Notes: a model not told the origin generated them from the sequence alone. A DNA stretch of 64,000 nucleotides from Shewanella aestuarii (GCF_014647215.1 NZ_BMOT01000001.1:620001-684000), one strand, 5' to 3'; counted from the first letter of the stretch, positions 38,905 to 49,682 are shown. Numbers and translations are program-made.

Positions 38905-41352
38905 GTGACCACCCTACTACTGATCATCGCGATGATCTTTGTGCTCGGCACAATGTCTTACCTCAGGGTATCGCTTGTCACCACCACAATAGCTGCGGCT
39001 GTTGTTCTGGGTGTTGGTAGCGCAATGGACATCGTAGGCTCTGCGGCTTGGATAGTATTCCTAGTATTAGCATTGCCTTTTAACATCAAATCATTCAGAC
39101 AGAATTTTATCAGCCGTCCGCTGCTTAAAGTGTATCGCGGTATCATGCCTGAAATGTCTTCTACTGAAAAAGAAGCCATTGAAGCGGGTACAACCTGGTG
39201 GGAAGCGGATCTATTCGCTGGTAACCCTAACTGGAGCAAGTTACACAACTATCCTCAATCTCGCCTTACCGCAGAAGAACAGGCTTTCATAGATGGTCCA
39301 GTTGAAGAAGTCTGTAAAATGGTTAATCAACATCAAGTCTCCCATGAGCTTGGTGACTTGCCACAAGAAGTATGGCAATACCTAAAAGACCATGGTTTCT
39401 TTGCGATGATTATCAAAAAGAAATATGGCGGTTTAGAATATTCTGCTTATGCCCAATCTCGTGTATTACAAAAATTGGCAGGCTTGAGCAGTGAACTTGC
39501 CTCTACTGTTGGCGTGCCTAACTCATTAGGACCTGGTGAGTTATTACAACACTATGGTACAACCGAACAACAAGATCATTACCTGCCACGCTTAGCCAAA
39601 GGTTTAGAAGTTCCTTGTTTTGCATTAACTAGCCCTGAAGCGGGAAGTGATGCGGGTTCTATTCCTGATTTTGGTATTGTCTGTAAAGGTGAATTCCAAG
39701 GCGAAGAAGTACTTGGAATGAAGTTAACCTGGAACAAGCGTTATATTACCCTAGCGCCAGTGGCAACCGTACTCGGTTTAGCTTTTAAACTGCGCGACCC
39801 TGACCGTCTTTTAGGTGGCGACGAAGAACTAGGTATTACCTGTGCCCTTATTCCAACCGATATTCCAGGTGTTGAAACAGGCCGCCGTCACTTCCCACTT
39901 AACTGTATGTTCCAAAATGGACCTACACGCGGTAATGAAGTATTCGTGCCATTAAGCTTTATTATTGGTGGCCCAGAAATGGCTGGCCAAGGCTGGCGTA
40001 TGCTGGTTGAGTGTTTATCTGTTGGCCGTGGTATCACTCTTCCGTCAAACTCAGCTGGTGGAGTCAAAACTGCAGCTATCGCAACCGGCGCTTATGCTCG
40101 TATTCGTCGTCAGTTTAAATTACCTATCGGTAAGTTAGAAGGTATCGAAGAACCGATGGCACGTATTGGTGGTAACGCATACCTTATGGATGCGGTTACA
40201 AGCTTAACCACGACGGCAATTGATTTAGGTGAAAAACCTTCAGTAATTTCTGCCATTGTAAAATTCCACCTCACTGACAGAATGCAAAAATGTGTTATTG
40301 ATGCGATGGATATCCATGGTGGTAAAGGGGTATGTTTAGGCCCTAATAACTACCTAGGCCGTGGTTATCAGGCGGCACCTATTGCTATTACAGTTGAAGG
40401 GGCAAATATTTTAACCCGCTCGATGATCATTTATGGTCAAGGTGCAATTCGTTGTCATCCATATGTATTGGCTGAAATGGAATCGGCATTCGACACCGAT
40501 GCTAGCCGTGGTTTAATGAACTTTGACGATGCTATTTTTGGTCATATTGGTTTCGCAATCTCTAACTTCACGCGTAGCTTCTGGATGGGATTAACCGGTG
40601 CACGTTTCTCAAATTCGCCCTACTCTGATAAGACTAAGCGCTACTACCAACAAATGAACCGTTTCAGTGCTAACTTAGCGTTATTATCTGACTTAGCAAT
40701 GGGTACATTAGGTGGCAACCTGAAACGTAAAGAACGTATTTCTGCTCGTTTAGGAGACTTACTTAGCCAGTTATACCTTGTATCTGCAACGTTAAAGCGT
40801 TATCAGGATGAAGGTCGATTAACTGAAGATTTACCTTTAGTTCAATGGGCTGTTGAAGATTCATTGTATAAATTACAAGATTCTTTAGATGATTTACTTA
40901 ACAACTTCCCTATGGGATTAGGTCACGCATTGCGTTGGGTTATCTTCCCATTTGGTCGCCCTGTTAAGCGCCCTACTGATACGCTTGATCATAAAGTGGC
41001 TCAAATCATGCAAACCCCTTGTGCCAGCCGTGATCGTTTAGGTAAAGGACAATTCTTTACTAATAGCGAGCACAACGCAGTGGGTATTCAAGAGCAAACA
41101 TTTATTGATATTCTTGCCTGCGAGCCTTTATACGACAAAGTCTGTAAAGCAGCAGGAAAGCGTTTACCGTTTATGTGGTTAGATAAAATAGCTGCAGAAG
41201 GTAAAGCGTTAGGTATTCTAAGTGAAGCTGAAATTGCCTTACTTGAACGTGCTGAAATTGGCCGTATGAAGTCTATTAATGTTGATGATTTTGATACTGA
41301 AGAACTTCGCGCCAATATTAAAGGCCCTGTTAAGCAAGAAAAAGCGGCTTAA
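38905..41352 (+). CDS. fadE: acyl-CoA dehydrogenase, FadE type (paralogue)
   Basis: An 815-residue long-form acyl-CoA dehydrogenase starting at a GTG with AAGGAGAG 6 bases upstream. Two hydrophobic helices (about residues 1-20 and 28-55) precede [21 protein letters not shown], closer to E. coli FadE (about 814 residues) than the paralogue at 19916. Core segments: [72 protein letters not shown]. The extended DUF1974-type C-terminus is complete. Likely the main FadE. A PsrA-type operator and possible CRP site lie upstream; a thioesterase follows. Confidence 0.96.
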   Translation: MTTLLLIIAMIFVLGTMSYLRVSLVTTTIAAAVVLGVGSAMDIVGSAAWIVFLVLALPFNIKSFRQNFISRPLLKVYRGIMPEMSSTEKEAIEAGTTWWEADLFAGNPNWSKLHNYPQSRLTAEEQAFIDGPVEEVCKMVNQHQVSHELGDLPQEVWQYLKDHGFFAMIIKKKYGGLEYSAYAQSRVLQKLAGLSSELASTVGVPNSLGPGELLQHYGTTEQQDHYLPRLAKGLEVPCFALTSPEAGSDAGSIPDFGIVCKGEFQGEEVLGMKLTWNKRYITLAPVATVLGLAFKLRDPDRLLGGDEELGITCALIPTDIPGVETGRRHFPLNCMFQNGPTRGNEVFVPLSFIIGGPEMAGQGWRMLVECLSVGRGITLPSNSAGGVKTAAIATGAYARIRRQFKLPIGKLEGIEEPMARIGGNAYLMDAVTSLTTTAIDLGEKPSVISAIVKFHLTDRMQKCVIDAMDIHGGKGVCLGPNNYLGRGYQAAPIAITVEGANILTRSMIIYGQGAIRCHPYVLAEMESAFDTDASRGLMNFDDAIFGHIGFAISNFTRSFWMGLTGARFSNSPYSDKTKRYYQQMNRFSANLALLSDLAMGTLGGNLKRKERISARLGDLLSQLYLVSATLKRYQDEGRLTEDLPLVQWAVEDSLYKLQDSLDDLLNNFPMGLGHALRWVIFPFGRPVKRPTDTLDHKVAQIMQTPCASRDRLGKGQFFTNSEHNAVGIQEQTFIDILACEPLYDKVCKAAGKRLPFMWLDKIAAEGKALGILSEAEIALLERAEIGRMKSINVDDFDTEELRANIKGPVKQEKAA

Positions 41353-41369
41353 TAAGCGTATTTAATGAT

Positions 41370-41395
41370 AAAAGGGTAAAGCATTGCTTTACCCT
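41370..41395 (+). terminator. terminator between fadE and thioesterase gene
   Basis: AAAAGGGTAAAGC pairs with GCTTTACCCTTTT around an ATT loop and continues in T. It lies 17 bases after the fadE stop and only 20 bases before the next start, so it may only partly stop transcription into the thioesterase gene. Confidence 0.85.
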
Positions 41396-41415
41396 TTTTT
41401 ATTTAAGGACAAAAA

Positions 41416-41847
41416 ATGAATCTACGCGAAATGACCGGATTACAGATTATGCAGGCCATGCTTGATGGCCACATCCCAGCGCCCTCAATTACCCAAACAA
41501 TGCCAATGAAAGCCATTAAAGTGTCTGAGGGTGAGATAACATTTGAAGCCCAAGCGGATGAAAGACATCTTAATCCAATGGGGGGTGTGCATGGTGGTTT
41601 TGCCGCTACGGTATTAGATTCTGCAACGGCGTGTGCGGTTCATTCTGCCCTACCTGCTGGTGCCAGTTATGCCACTATAGATTTAAACGTTAAAATGGTG
41701 CGACCCGTACCTAAAAACCAAGCGGTTTTTGCCACTGGAAAACTTATCAATCTATCAACCAGTTTAGCCATTGCAGATGCCACATTAACCGACAAACAAG
41801 GTCGATTACTCGCAACCGCGTGTGCAAGCTGTATGGTGAGTAGGTAA
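41416..41847 (+). CDS. PaaI family hot-dog thioesterase
   Basis: A 143-residue hot-dog fold protein of the PaaI/YbdB-like group. HLNPMGGVHGGFAATVLDSATACAV carries the family signature HGG and the catalytic acidic residue position (Asp of LDSA). ATIDLNVKMVRPVP is the second family strand pair. Such enzymes hydrolyse acyl-CoA thioesters; being behind fadE suggests a role with beta-oxidation intermediates or CoA recycling, which is inference. AAGGA lies upstream of the ATG. Confidence 0.88.
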   Translation: MNLREMTGLQIMQAMLDGHIPAPSITQTMPMKAIKVSEGEITFEAQADERHLNPMGGVHGGFAATVLDSATACAVHSALPAGASYATIDLNVKMVRPVPKNQAVFATGKLINLSTSLAIADATLTDKQGRLLATACASCMVSR

Positions 41848-42207
41848 AGCCTTTATACCAATCAAACAACTGATTAGATTTATCTACAATACAGCTAATC
41901 AACAAGCGTTTATTAACGCCAATTCAGCTATTCTGACTTAAGTAATTAATAAAAATTTTATTATGAAAGTATAAAAAAAGCCCGTCATTGACGGGCTTTT
42001 TTGTATCCACAACACTGAACCACAACTCAAGGTGATAAATACATGTTAAACAGATCTTTACAGCGCTAACTGTGCTGAATTTACTTTAATCGCCTAACTA
42101 TTGACGCGTAAATTTATTTTGTTATTGGCACAAAGTTCCTCTTTGACTGTAAGTAGCTAATCTTAGTTGTTTTAATCAGGTTTATTTATCTCTTATCAAA
42201 GTTGCAG
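41848..42207. other. intergenic region between thioesterase gene and RND pump
   Basis: Apart from the terminator at 41974-42002, no gene or motif is recognised in these 360 bases. The two flanking genes are convergent. Confidence 0.4.
41974..42002. terminator. terminator downstream of thioesterase gene
   Basis: AAAAAAGCCCGTCA pairs with TGACGGGCTTTTTT almost without a loop break; A and T runs on both sides allow action in both directions. Confidence 0.88.
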
Positions 42208-45200
42208 TTATTGATTGAGTTCTATAGCTAACTGTTTCGCTACGGCATCGGGTGAATGGCTATTTTTGGCAAATAAGCTGTAAGCAACCGGTACAACAAC
42301 CAAGGTAAAGAAGGTCGCCAGCGTGATACCTGATAGCACAACAACACCGATCACATAGCGCGTTTCTGAACCCGCACCTTCTGCCATCACTAAAGGTAAT
42401 GCCCCTGCTGCAGTAGTAATACCTGTCATAAGAATTGGACGTAATCGTTGCACAGAAGCCTGTAAAATTGCCTCATTAAACTCCGTGCCTCTATCACGTA
42501 ATTGGTTGGCGAATTCGACGATCAAAATACCGTTTTTCGCCGCTAAACCAACCAGCATAATTATGCCAATCTGACTGTAAATATTGATACTTTGTCCTGT
42601 GAACCATAGACCAAGCAATGCACCCAAAGTCGCCAAGGGTACCGTCAGCATGATGATCATCGGATGGACATAACTTTCAAATTGCGCCGCAAGTACCAAG
42701 AATACAATCCCAAGTGCGAGCACAAACACAAAGTTCATTGAATTACCTGATTCTTGATAATCTAATGACGGCCCTTTATAACTGATTACAGCTTCTGCAG
42801 GTAAGTACGTCAAAGTTAAATCATTCAAGTAATCAAGCGCTTCGCCTAAACTATATCCATCAGCAAGGTTAGCCTCAAGGGTAATTGAACGCATTCGGTT
42901 ATAGCGGTTCAGTGAACTGGCATCGGCAAACTCTTCAATGGTGACCAAGTTTGATAGCGGGATCAGTTCATTGGTTCGTGCCGACCGCACATAGAGGTTT
43001 TCCATGTCACTGGCGGTACTTTGATTTTCACGGTTACCTTCAATGATCACGTCATATTCTTCGCCATCGCGCATGAAAGTGGTCGCTAATTTTGACCCTA
43101 ACATAGTCTCCAATGTACGGCCTATATGCGAAATCGACACACCTAGATCGGCCGCGCGTACTCTGTCAATCACGACTCGTAATTGAGGCTTGGTTTCTTG
43201 ATAATCATGGTCTAAACCGACAAGATTTGGATTTTCCTTTGCCTTTTCAATGATGATGTCTCGCCATTGAGCAAGCTCCTCATAACTTGGTCCGCCTAAA
43301 ACAAATTGCACAGGTTTACCAACCCCTCGTCCAAATGCTTGACGCATAATAGGAAACGCACGAATACCCGCTAAATCAGATAAACGGTTGCGTATATCTA
43401 CGATGATCTCATTTGCACTCCGACGCTGCCCCCAATCTTCAAGCACAATAATTGCCATGCCATTAGAAAAGTCAGTTGCGGTACCAAATCCGCGCGGAGC
43501 ACGAATAAGCAAACGTTTAATGTCACCACTGTCGACTAATGGCATTAAACGACCTTCAACTTCGTCCATGTATTTTTCTATATATTCAAAACTGGCACCC
43601 TGTGGACCATTGACCATCAAGAACATTGAACCACGGTCTTCCTGAGGCGCAAACTCTTGTGGCACCTTTTGTAATAAATAGCCACTCAATGCGAAGGCAA
43701 TCAATACCAGTAAACTGACTAATAACGGCTGTTTAAAGGCCTTTTTCAACGAACCTTGATAATGATTTGATAACTTAAGCATCAACTTATCAATTTGCTT
43801 AACTAACCATGAGTCTTGCTCGGCAGGTTTGAGTAACTTTGAGCACATCATGGGGCTTAATGTTAGCGCAACAATACTTGAGAAAATCACAGCCGCACTC
43901 ATGGTGACCGCAAATTCTTTAAACAATTTACCCAAGTCGCCTTCTAAAAAGGTGATGGGCATAAACACCGCGACCAAAACCAAAGTGGTGGCAACAACCG
44001 CAAATGCCACTTCTCGACTGCCTAAAAATGCAGCTTTAAGTGGTGAGTCACCGTCTTCTATTCGTCGATGAATATTCTCGAGCATCACAATAGCATCATC
44101 AACCACCATACCAATTGCTAGGATCATCGCTAACAGGGTTAACAAGTTAATGGTATACCCAAGTGCATATAACACGGTGAATGTTGCCAACAATGATACA
44201 GGAACCGTAATAGCTGGGATCAACATTGCTCTTACGCTACCTAAGAACAAATAAATCACAATGGTCACAAGTATCATGGCAATAAAGAGTGTTTGATACA
44301 CCTCTTCAATGGAGCGCTCAATAAATACTGAACTGTCGTAGGAGCGTTTAATTTCCATACCCGCGGGTAAAGTTGGATTGATTTTATCCACCAAGGCATT
44401 GGCGGCACGGGCCACTTCAAGTGTATTCGCCGTTGATTGTTTACTGACCCCAAGACCGATCATGGCTTCTTTATTGCCACGGAACACAATACGTTCTTCT
44501 TCGCTGCCAATTTCAACTTTGGCGACATCACCTAATTTAACTAAATAACCATCTTCACCTTGGGTAATGACCAGATTTGAAAAGTCTTCCGCTGTGCGGT
44601 AGACCCGCTCTAAACGCACGGTAAAATGACGATCTTTTGATTCAATTGAACCTGCAGGTAGCTCGACGTTTTCAGAACGTAATGCCGTCTCAATATCTGT
44701 CACCGTTAGGTTTCTGGCAGCAAGCGCTTGTCTGTCAATCCAAATCCGCATCGCATACACTTTACCTCCACCTAAGCGCAGTGTAGACACACCATCAATC
44801 ACAGAAAATCGGTCGACTAAGTAGCGATTTGCGTAATCAGTAAGCTGCAAAATATCCATTTGATCAGAGACTAAGTTAAGCCACATGATCACTTCATCAC
44901 TGCCATTTGCTTTATAAATGGATGGCGAATCCGCTTCTTCAGGAAGCTGCTCTAACAGACCTGAAATACGGTCACGCACATCGTTAGTTGCGGCTTCAAT
45001 ATCTCGGCCGATATCAAATTCAATGGTAACACTTGAACGTCCATCGGAACTTGATGAACTGATATGGCGAATGCCTTCAACTCCACTAATTTGATCTTCA
45101 ATTAGCTGTGTGATCCGACTTTCGACTACCGAGCTACTTGCACCACGGTAACTGGTTTCAATTGAAACAATAGGCGGATCTATGTTGGGGTATTCACGTA

Positions 45201-45300
45201 GGGGTAATTTTCCGAATGAAACCAAGCCAAGCACAATAAGCAAAATACTGATGACCGAGGCTAATACCGGACGCTTTACTGATAAATCCGTTAAGATCAT
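42208..45300 (-). CDS. RND family efflux pump, inner-membrane permease
   Basis: A 1030-residue HAE1-type RND transporter with the usual twelve membrane helices and two large periplasmic loops. The proton-relay pair is intact in GMVVDDAIVM (helix 4), and the partner Lys is in GLAAKNGILIVEF (helix 10). FPITFLEG-like and LSPMMCSKLL segments are typical. It should expel drugs, detergents or metabolites with the adaptor encoded just upstream (4-base ATGA overlap) and a TolC-like channel encoded elsewhere. The substrate cannot be read. Closest general resemblance is to VexF/MdtB-like proton or sodium-driven pumps. Confidence 0.94.
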   Translation of the reverse strand: MILTDLSVKRPVLASVISILLIVLGLVSFGKLPLREYPNIDPPIVSIETSYRGASSSVVESRITQLIEDQISGVEGIRHISSSSSDGRSSVTIEFDIGRDIEAATNDVRDRISGLLEQLPEEADSPSIYKANGSDEVIMWLNLVSDQMDILQLTDYANRYLVDRFSVIDGVSTLRLGGGKVYAMRIWIDRQALAARNLTVTDIETALRSENVELPAGSIESKDRHFTVRLERVYRTAEDFSNLVITQGEDGYLVKLGDVAKVEIGSEEERIVFRGNKEAMIGLGVSKQSTANTLEVARAANALVDKINPTLPAGMEIKRSYDSSVFIERSIEEVYQTLFIAMILVTIVIYLFLGSVRAMLIPAITVPVSLLATFTVLYALGYTINLLTLLAMILAIGMVVDDAIVMLENIHRRIEDGDSPLKAAFLGSREVAFAVVATTLVLVAVFMPITFLEGDLGKLFKEFAVTMSAAVIFSSIVALTLSPMMCSKLLKPAEQDSWLVKQIDKLMLKLSNHYQGSLKKAFKQPLLVSLLVLIAFALSGYLLQKVPQEFAPQEDRGSMFLMVNGPQGASFEYIEKYMDEVEGRLMPLVDSGDIKRLLIRAPRGFGTATDFSNGMAIIVLEDWGQRRSANEIIVDIRNRLSDLAGIRAFPIMRQAFGRGVGKPVQFVLGGPSYEELAQWRDIIIEKAKENPNLVGLDHDYQETKPQLRVVIDRVRAADLGVSISHIGRTLETMLGSKLATTFMRDGEEYDVIIEGNRENQSTASDMENLYVRSARTNELIPLSNLVTIEEFADASSLNRYNRMRSITLEANLADGYSLGEALDYLNDLTLTYLPAEAVISYKGPSLDYQESGNSMNFVFVLALGIVFLVLAAQFESYVHPMIIMLTVPLATLGALLGLWFTGQSINIYSQIGIIMLVGLAAKNGILIVEFANQLRDRGTEFNEAILQASVQRLRPILMTGITTAAGALPLVMAEGAGSETRYVIGVVVLSGITLATFFTLVVVPVAYSLFAKNSHSPDAVAKQLAIELNQ

Positions 45301-46379
45301 GCTGCTGTCTCCGCCTGACCCGTTTGTGCAAAATGGAAGTTCTCGGCTTCTTGTAGCTTCACTTTATCGCCAGGGCGTACTTTTAAAATCCCACGAATGA
45401 TAACCTGTTGATTAACTTCTAAACCTTCAACAATCTCCACCCAACCACGGCTACGGACACCTAGCTTAACTGGAATTTGTATAATTTCATCGTCAGCATT
45501 TGTGCTATAAACATAATGCTTATCTTGAATTGGAATAATTGCAGATTCTGGTAATAACAAGCCTTCTCTACTTTGCTTGATTAATTTCACCTTCATTAAC
45601 ATTCCTGGTAACAAGGCGAAATCTTCATTTGCCAAAACAGCGCGGACCACTACGGCTCTGGTATCTGGGTTTACGCGGCTATCAATCGACGTCACTGTGC
45701 CGTTAAATACTCGGTCTGGGAATGCAACAGCACGTGCCTCAACCTGTTTACCCTCTTGTAACTCTTGAATAAAACGCTCAGGGATGGAGAAGTCTAATTT
45801 GATTTTACTGACATCATCCAGAGTGGTAATTTGTTCCCCCGTAGTCACTAAGCTACCCAAACTAACCTGACGTAAACCTAAACGTCCCGAAAAAGGTGCG
45901 CTGATCCGTCGTTCAGTTAATGCCGATGTCGCTTGTTCTATTTCTGCCCGAGCCAAATCAATTAAGCTTTGCAATCTGTCACGCTCTAACTCAGCAACGG
46001 TTTTACTGGTAACCAAAGAGCTAATTCGCTCATATTCTCTTAAATGCTCTGTTAGTTTGACCTTTGCAACTTTCACTTTAGCTTGCTGTTCAGCATCTTG
46101 AAGTTGAATGAGTAAGTCATCCTTTTTAACTAAATCACCATCTTTAAAATTCACTTTAGTGATGACTTCAGTAATTTTTGAGGTCACTGTAATAGACTCA
46201 TATGCCTTACCGGTACCGATGGCTTCAACTTCATCACGGATTGACATCAGTTTTGTATTTGCAAATACCACATTGGTAATGGGTTTAGCACGTTGCACTT
46301 GAGCCTGTTTAGGCTGCATTTGAACATAACTAAATGCAGCTATGCCGCAAACTGCGATTATTAGTATAATTTTTTTCAT
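45297..46379 (-). CDS. RND efflux pump periplasmic adaptor (MFP)
   Basis: A 360-residue membrane fusion protein. A single N-terminal hydrophobic helix (residues 3-20) anchors it. The order is: lipoyl half-motif with VNFKDGDLVKKDDLLIQLQD, an alpha-hairpin (about 95-150), the second lipoyl half RISAPFSGRLGLRQVSLGSLVTTGEQI, then beta-barrel and proximal domains. It bridges the permease to an outer-membrane channel. The first gene of the pump operon; no dedicated regulator or channel gene is beside it. Confidence 0.93.
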   Translation of the reverse strand: MKKIILIIAVCGIAAFSYVQMQPKQAQVQRAKPITNVVFANTKLMSIRDEVEAIGTGKAYESITVTSKITEVITKVNFKDGDLVKKDDLLIQLQDAEQQAKVKVAKVKLTEHLREYERISSLVTSKTVAELERDRLQSLIDLARAEIEQATSALTERRISAPFSGRLGLRQVSLGSLVTTGEQITTLDDVSKIKLDFSIPERFIQELQEGKQVEARAVAFPDRVFNGTVTSIDSRVNPDTRAVVVRAVLANEDFALLPGMLMKVKLIKQSREGLLLPESAIIPIQDKHYVYSTNADDEIIQIPVKLGVRSRGWVEIVEGLEVNQQVIIRGILKVRPGDKVKLQEAENFHFAQTGQAETAA

Positions 46380-46663
46380 CGGTGTCCATTCCCTTTAGGG
46401 ATATTATAATCATGCTTTTATTGACTAAATAAATATGCGATTTTATTTAGTCGTAATAGGGTTTAGGTTAGTTATAGTGAAAAGAAATATGTTTAGATCA
46501 CTATTTTTTCGAACGTATTAAAAAAGTTGGAAAGAAAACCTCATTGCACTGCATGTGCAATTGATTACCATTGATTTTACTCAGCACCAACCTGTCTGCA
46601 AGGCGTTTTACCTTTGCTTACAAATTATTAAACCAGTAGTGATGTGTTTTTAATCTGCAGGCA
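46380..46663. other. promoter side of the RND pump operon
   Basis: AT-rich. A loose inverted repeat (ATAGTGA at 46474, TCACTAT at 46498) followed by T6 is visible on the plus strand, but no plus-strand gene precedes it. No regulator site is recognised. Confidence 0.35.
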
Positions 46664-46667
46664 AAAA

Positions 46668-46692
46668 AAAAGAGATGCTCTGCATCTCTTTT
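46668..46692. terminator. terminator downstream of bamC
   Basis: AAAAGAGATGC pairs with GCATCTCTTTT around a 3-base loop, with long A and T runs outside. It lies 15 bases beyond the bamC stop on the minus strand. Confidence 0.88.
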
Positions 46693-46706
46693 TTCACTCA
46701 TTGGAG

Positions 46707-47807
46707 TTATCGTACTTTACGATCTTCTCTCATTTGTGTTGCTATACGATTATAAACTTCAGCAATCGCTTCATTCTTAAGCGGCTGGTCTGTTACATCA
46801 TGCAATAAAATTTTGGTTTCTTCTTTATTATCAGTATTTTTCAACAATAATCGATAGTTACCTTTTTGCAGTGATAATTTCTCTTCACCCCATAAAGAAC
46901 TCCAGAAACCACCACTTTCTTCTAAGTTGATGTAGAACAACCCTTTGCTAGTGTCCATGTCGACAACATCAAAACCGAGTTCAGGAAGCACTAAACGTAA
47001 ACGATCCCAGGTTTTCTTGAAGTCCGCTTTTGCTAACCAGTAAGACTCGGTACCTTCACCAGGTGCCACTAAATCGATGTCAATACCAAGACTTTGTTCA
47101 ATACGTGCTGCACGGATCGTGCGCTCACGCTCAATACTCATATATGCTACGGTATTGTTCAGCATATCGATGGTGTAACGACGCTTATCTTCACCCGTTA
47201 AGAATATTTCCTGTTGATCTTCATCATAATACTCTTCATGTTCAATCAAGTTGATGGTGACATCACCTGTACGGCCATGGGGCTTAACGTTAATATCAAA
47301 ACGGTAGCGTTGACGCAGTAAATACACTTTATCGTCACCAAACCAGCTAGTATCCAATACTTCTTGGCTATCAATCCAATCAGTTTCAACCACGCCAGAT
47401 GCGAAATCCTCTGAGCGTTTTACAATACTATTTTTGGTTAAATAACCATTAATAACATTGAAAATCTCTTGTTTAAGATCGGTATTATTATCAATAGACT
47501 CAATGATAACTTTAATACTATCACTGCTTTCTTCAACATGAGTGCCTTCAGCCATGGCAATAACTTGCAATGGCGGACGAATGTCTAACCGTTTACCAAT
47601 CACATTTAAATCAACCTGACTTCCTACAGGGGGAATATCGTATTCCTTACTGTAACTAGGTTGTTTTAACGACGCAGGAATTTTTAATAAAGCAACTGTC
47701 TCGGCCTGAGTATATTCATCATTACCGTTGGCTTGTCGACGATCAATCGGTGTACTGCAAGCCGTTAACGCAGTAATAATTAATATAGGGGTGACTTTTT
47801 TAAACAT
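46707..47807 (-). CDS. bamC: outer-membrane assembly lipoprotein BamC
   Basis: A 366-residue lipoprotein with lipobox LTAC (Cys17). The N-terminal unstructured segment includes EYTQAETVALLKIPASLKQPSYSKEYDIP, the conserved stretch that contacts BamD. Two helix-grip domains follow (about 115-210 and 250-345), with SYWLAKADFKKTWDRLRLVLPELGFDVVDMDTSKGLFYI marking the second. BamC is part of the BAM complex that inserts beta-barrel proteins. Three bases separate it from dapA, the usual dapA-bamC pairing. Confidence 0.94.
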   Translation of the reverse strand: MFKKVTPILIITALTACSTPIDRRQANGNDEYTQAETVALLKIPASLKQPSYSKEYDIPPVGSQVDLNVIGKRLDIRPPLQVIAMAEGTHVEESSDSIKVIIESIDNNTDLKQEIFNVINGYLTKNSIVKRSEDFASGVVETDWIDSQEVLDTSWFGDDKVYLLRQRYRFDINVKPHGRTGDVTINLIEHEEYYDEDQQEIFLTGEDKRRYTIDMLNNTVAYMSIERERTIRAARIEQSLGIDIDLVAPGEGTESYWLAKADFKKTWDRLRLVLPELGFDVVDMDTSKGLFYINLEESGGFWSSLWGEEKLSLQKGNYRLLLKNTDNKEETKILLHDVTDQPLKNEAIAEVYNRIATQMREDRKVR

Positions 47808-47810
47808 GTA

Positions 47811-48695
47811 TTATTGCACCTCAATTTGCGCATTTTTCATTGTATCTATTAACAGACCATGAAATTGTTCAGAAAGTTCAGTCAATGGCAAACGAATATG
47901 TCCATCGCTTATTAAACCCATACGATGAACAGCCCATTTAACAGGGATCGGATTCGCTTCACAAAATAATGAACTGTATAAACCACGCAAAGGCTCATCA
48001 ATTTCTGCAGCACGTTGTGCTTCACCCGCTAACGCAGCATCACACATGGCTTTAAAAGCATGCGGCACAATATTGTTAGCTACAGAGATAACACCGTTAC
48101 CGCCAGCAAGAAGGAACTCACGAGCAGTAGCATCATCACCACTGTAAAGTAAAAAATCATTACCACATAGCTCACGTAATCTGGCGACACGACTAACATC
48201 ACCGGTTGCTTCTTTCACGCCAATAATGTTACTCACATGACAAAGCTCTGCAACGGTTTCGGGTTTCATATCAACCGCGGTGCGACCTGGCACATTATAT
48301 AAAATCTGTGGAATGTCAGTGCTTGCTGCCACAGCTTTGTAGTGGGCAATTAATCCTTTAGGCGTTGGCTTGTTGTAATATGGGGTGACGCCTAACATGG
48401 CACTGATACCTGAATCTTGCATGCCTTTGGTTAACTCAATGGCCTCAGCTGTTGCATTTGCGCCATTTCCACCAATAATGGGTACTCTACCGGCGGCAAA
48501 ACTTACGGTTTGTTTAACGACTGCGATATGTTCTTTAATCGGTAAAGTGGCCGACTCACCTGTCGTCCCAACTGCAACAATGGCATCGGTACCTTGATTA
48601 ATATGAAAATCTACCAGTCTTTCAAGACTTGCATAGTCTATTGTGCCATCACTATTCATTGGTGTGATTAAGGCTACGATGCTTCCGTTTATCAT
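47811..48695 (-). CDS. dapA: 4-hydroxy-tetrahydrodipicolinate synthase
   Basis: A 294-residue TIM-barrel enzyme that condenses pyruvate with aspartate semialdehyde, the first committed step to lysine and diaminopimelate. Seen: [10 protein letters not shown], the Tyr of [12 protein letters not shown], the Schiff-base Lys in IGVKEATGD, and [22 protein letters not shown]. Length matches E. coli DapA (292). First gene of dapA-bamC, divergent from gcvR. Confidence 0.97.
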   Translation of the reverse strand: MINGSIVALITPMNSDGTIDYASLERLVDFHINQGTDAIVAVGTTGESATLPIKEHIAVVKQTVSFAAGRVPIIGGNGANATAEAIELTKGMQDSGISAMLGVTPYYNKPTPKGLIAHYKAVAASTDIPQILYNVPGRTAVDMKPETVAELCHVSNIIGVKEATGDVSRVARLRELCGNDFLLYSGDDATAREFLLAGGNGVISVANNIVPHAFKAMCDAALAGEAQRAAEIDEPLRGLYSSLFCEANPIPVKWAVHRMGLISDGHIRLPLTELSEQFHGLLIDTMKNAQIEVQ

Positions 48696-49046
48696 CTATT
48701 TTCCCCAAGTTTTCAGGACTCGCTATGTTACTGATGCTATCAAGTAATGACAAGCTTTAGCAGTGCTCAAATCAAAATTACCCAAAAAAGCCAGATCATG
48801 CTAACTGGCTGCAACCCCATAGCATTTTATGCTTTCTCATGGTGAGATTACATCTAAAAGGCCATTTTATTGATTAACTTTTGTTGTAGTGTTGTAAATT
48901 TAACCAATTACCCTCTGCATTGATTTAATTCTGCAGAATTAGGGTGGTTTATAGCCATCATATGATAATATTATCCTCTTTACAGATGCATCATTTTGCC
49001 GTTGTAAATTGATATACGCCATTCACTCGAACAATGAGGAAAATCC
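48696..49046. other. dapA-gcvR divergent promoter region
   Basis: This gap must carry promoters for both genes. A 16-bp perfect palindrome lies at 48926-48941. GAGG lies 8 bases before gcvR. No riboswitch fold is recognised. Confidence 0.45.
48926..48941. promoter_or_regulatory. 16-bp palindrome in the dapA-gcvR region
   Basis: TAATTCTGCAGAATTA is perfectly self-complementary. It lies about midway between the divergent starts and may be an operator for an unidentified regulator; a chance AT-rich palindrome is not excluded. Confidence 0.35.
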
Positions 49047-49586
49047 ATGACCAACTATCTGGTCGTTACCGCAATGGGTGCAGATCGCCCTGGCTTAGTA
49101 AGTCGTTTAGCTAGACTAGCCAGTGATTGTGATTGCGACATCGTTGATAGCCGTATGGCTTTATTTGGTAATGAATTTACCCTGATTATGATGATTTCTG
49201 GTTCGTGGTCAGCTATCACAAAAATCGAAACGTTATTACCGAGTCTCAGTGTTGAATTGGAACTGATGACAGTAATGAAACGTACCTCAAAACATGTTCC
49301 AAAAAACTTCGTTTCACGTATTGAAGTTATCTTTACTGGCGAAGATCAGCGTGGAACTATGAAGTCGATTACCCAATTTTTAGCCGATCGCTCACTTGAT
49401 CTTGCTGCAGTGCGTTCCCACGCCGAAGATAATGAAGGTCTGCAAACTCAATCGATATTTTTAGCCATTAATATTCCTGAAAAAGTCGATTTGGCCAAAC
49501 TGGAATCGACCATATATCAATTGGCAGAAGACATGAATCTTGAATGCAGCATTAAATTGATGCAAGGTACAACCTCGCCTCAATAA
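49047..49586 (+). CDS. gcvR: glycine cleavage system transcriptional repressor
   Basis: A 179-residue protein made of two ACT domains (about 5-80 and 92-170), with VVTAMGADRPGLVSRLARLASDCDCDIVDSRMALFG opening the first and FTGEDQRGTMKSITQFLADRSLDL the second. It should bind glycine and oppose GcvA at the gcv operon; it has no DNA-binding domain. The gcvR-bcp order opposite dapA is conserved in gamma-proteobacteria. Confidence 0.94.
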   Translation: MTNYLVVTAMGADRPGLVSRLARLASDCDCDIVDSRMALFGNEFTLIMMISGSWSAITKIETLLPSLSVELELMTVMKRTSKHVPKNFVSRIEVIFTGEDQRGTMKSITQFLADRSLDLAAVRSHAEDNEGLQTQSIFLAINIPEKVDLAKLESTIYQLAEDMNLECSIKLMQGTTSPQ

Positions 49587-49639
49587 CGATTTTTTTAGTT
49601 CGTACTAATCTAGTTTCGATTAGTTTTCGTATATTATTC

Positions 49640-49662
49640 AAGGGCCCTTGTGCCCTTTTTTT
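49640..49662 (+). terminator. terminator between gcvR and bcp
   Basis: AAGGGC pairs with GCCCTT around CCTTGT and runs into seven T. It lies 54 bases after gcvR and 21 bases before bcp, so it may attenuate read-through. Confidence 0.75.
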
Positions 49663-49682
49663 ATTTTTAATAAGGAATGAAT

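Noticed and set aside
38905..41352. Second fadE as a possible horizontally acquired gene
   Set aside because: Codon use, regulatory motif and full-length family match are like the neighbours; two FadE-type enzymes are common in Shewanella.
46474..46509. Hairpin followed by T6 on the plus strand
   Set aside because: No plus-strand gene precedes it and the loop is 17 bases; probably chance in AT-rich DNA.
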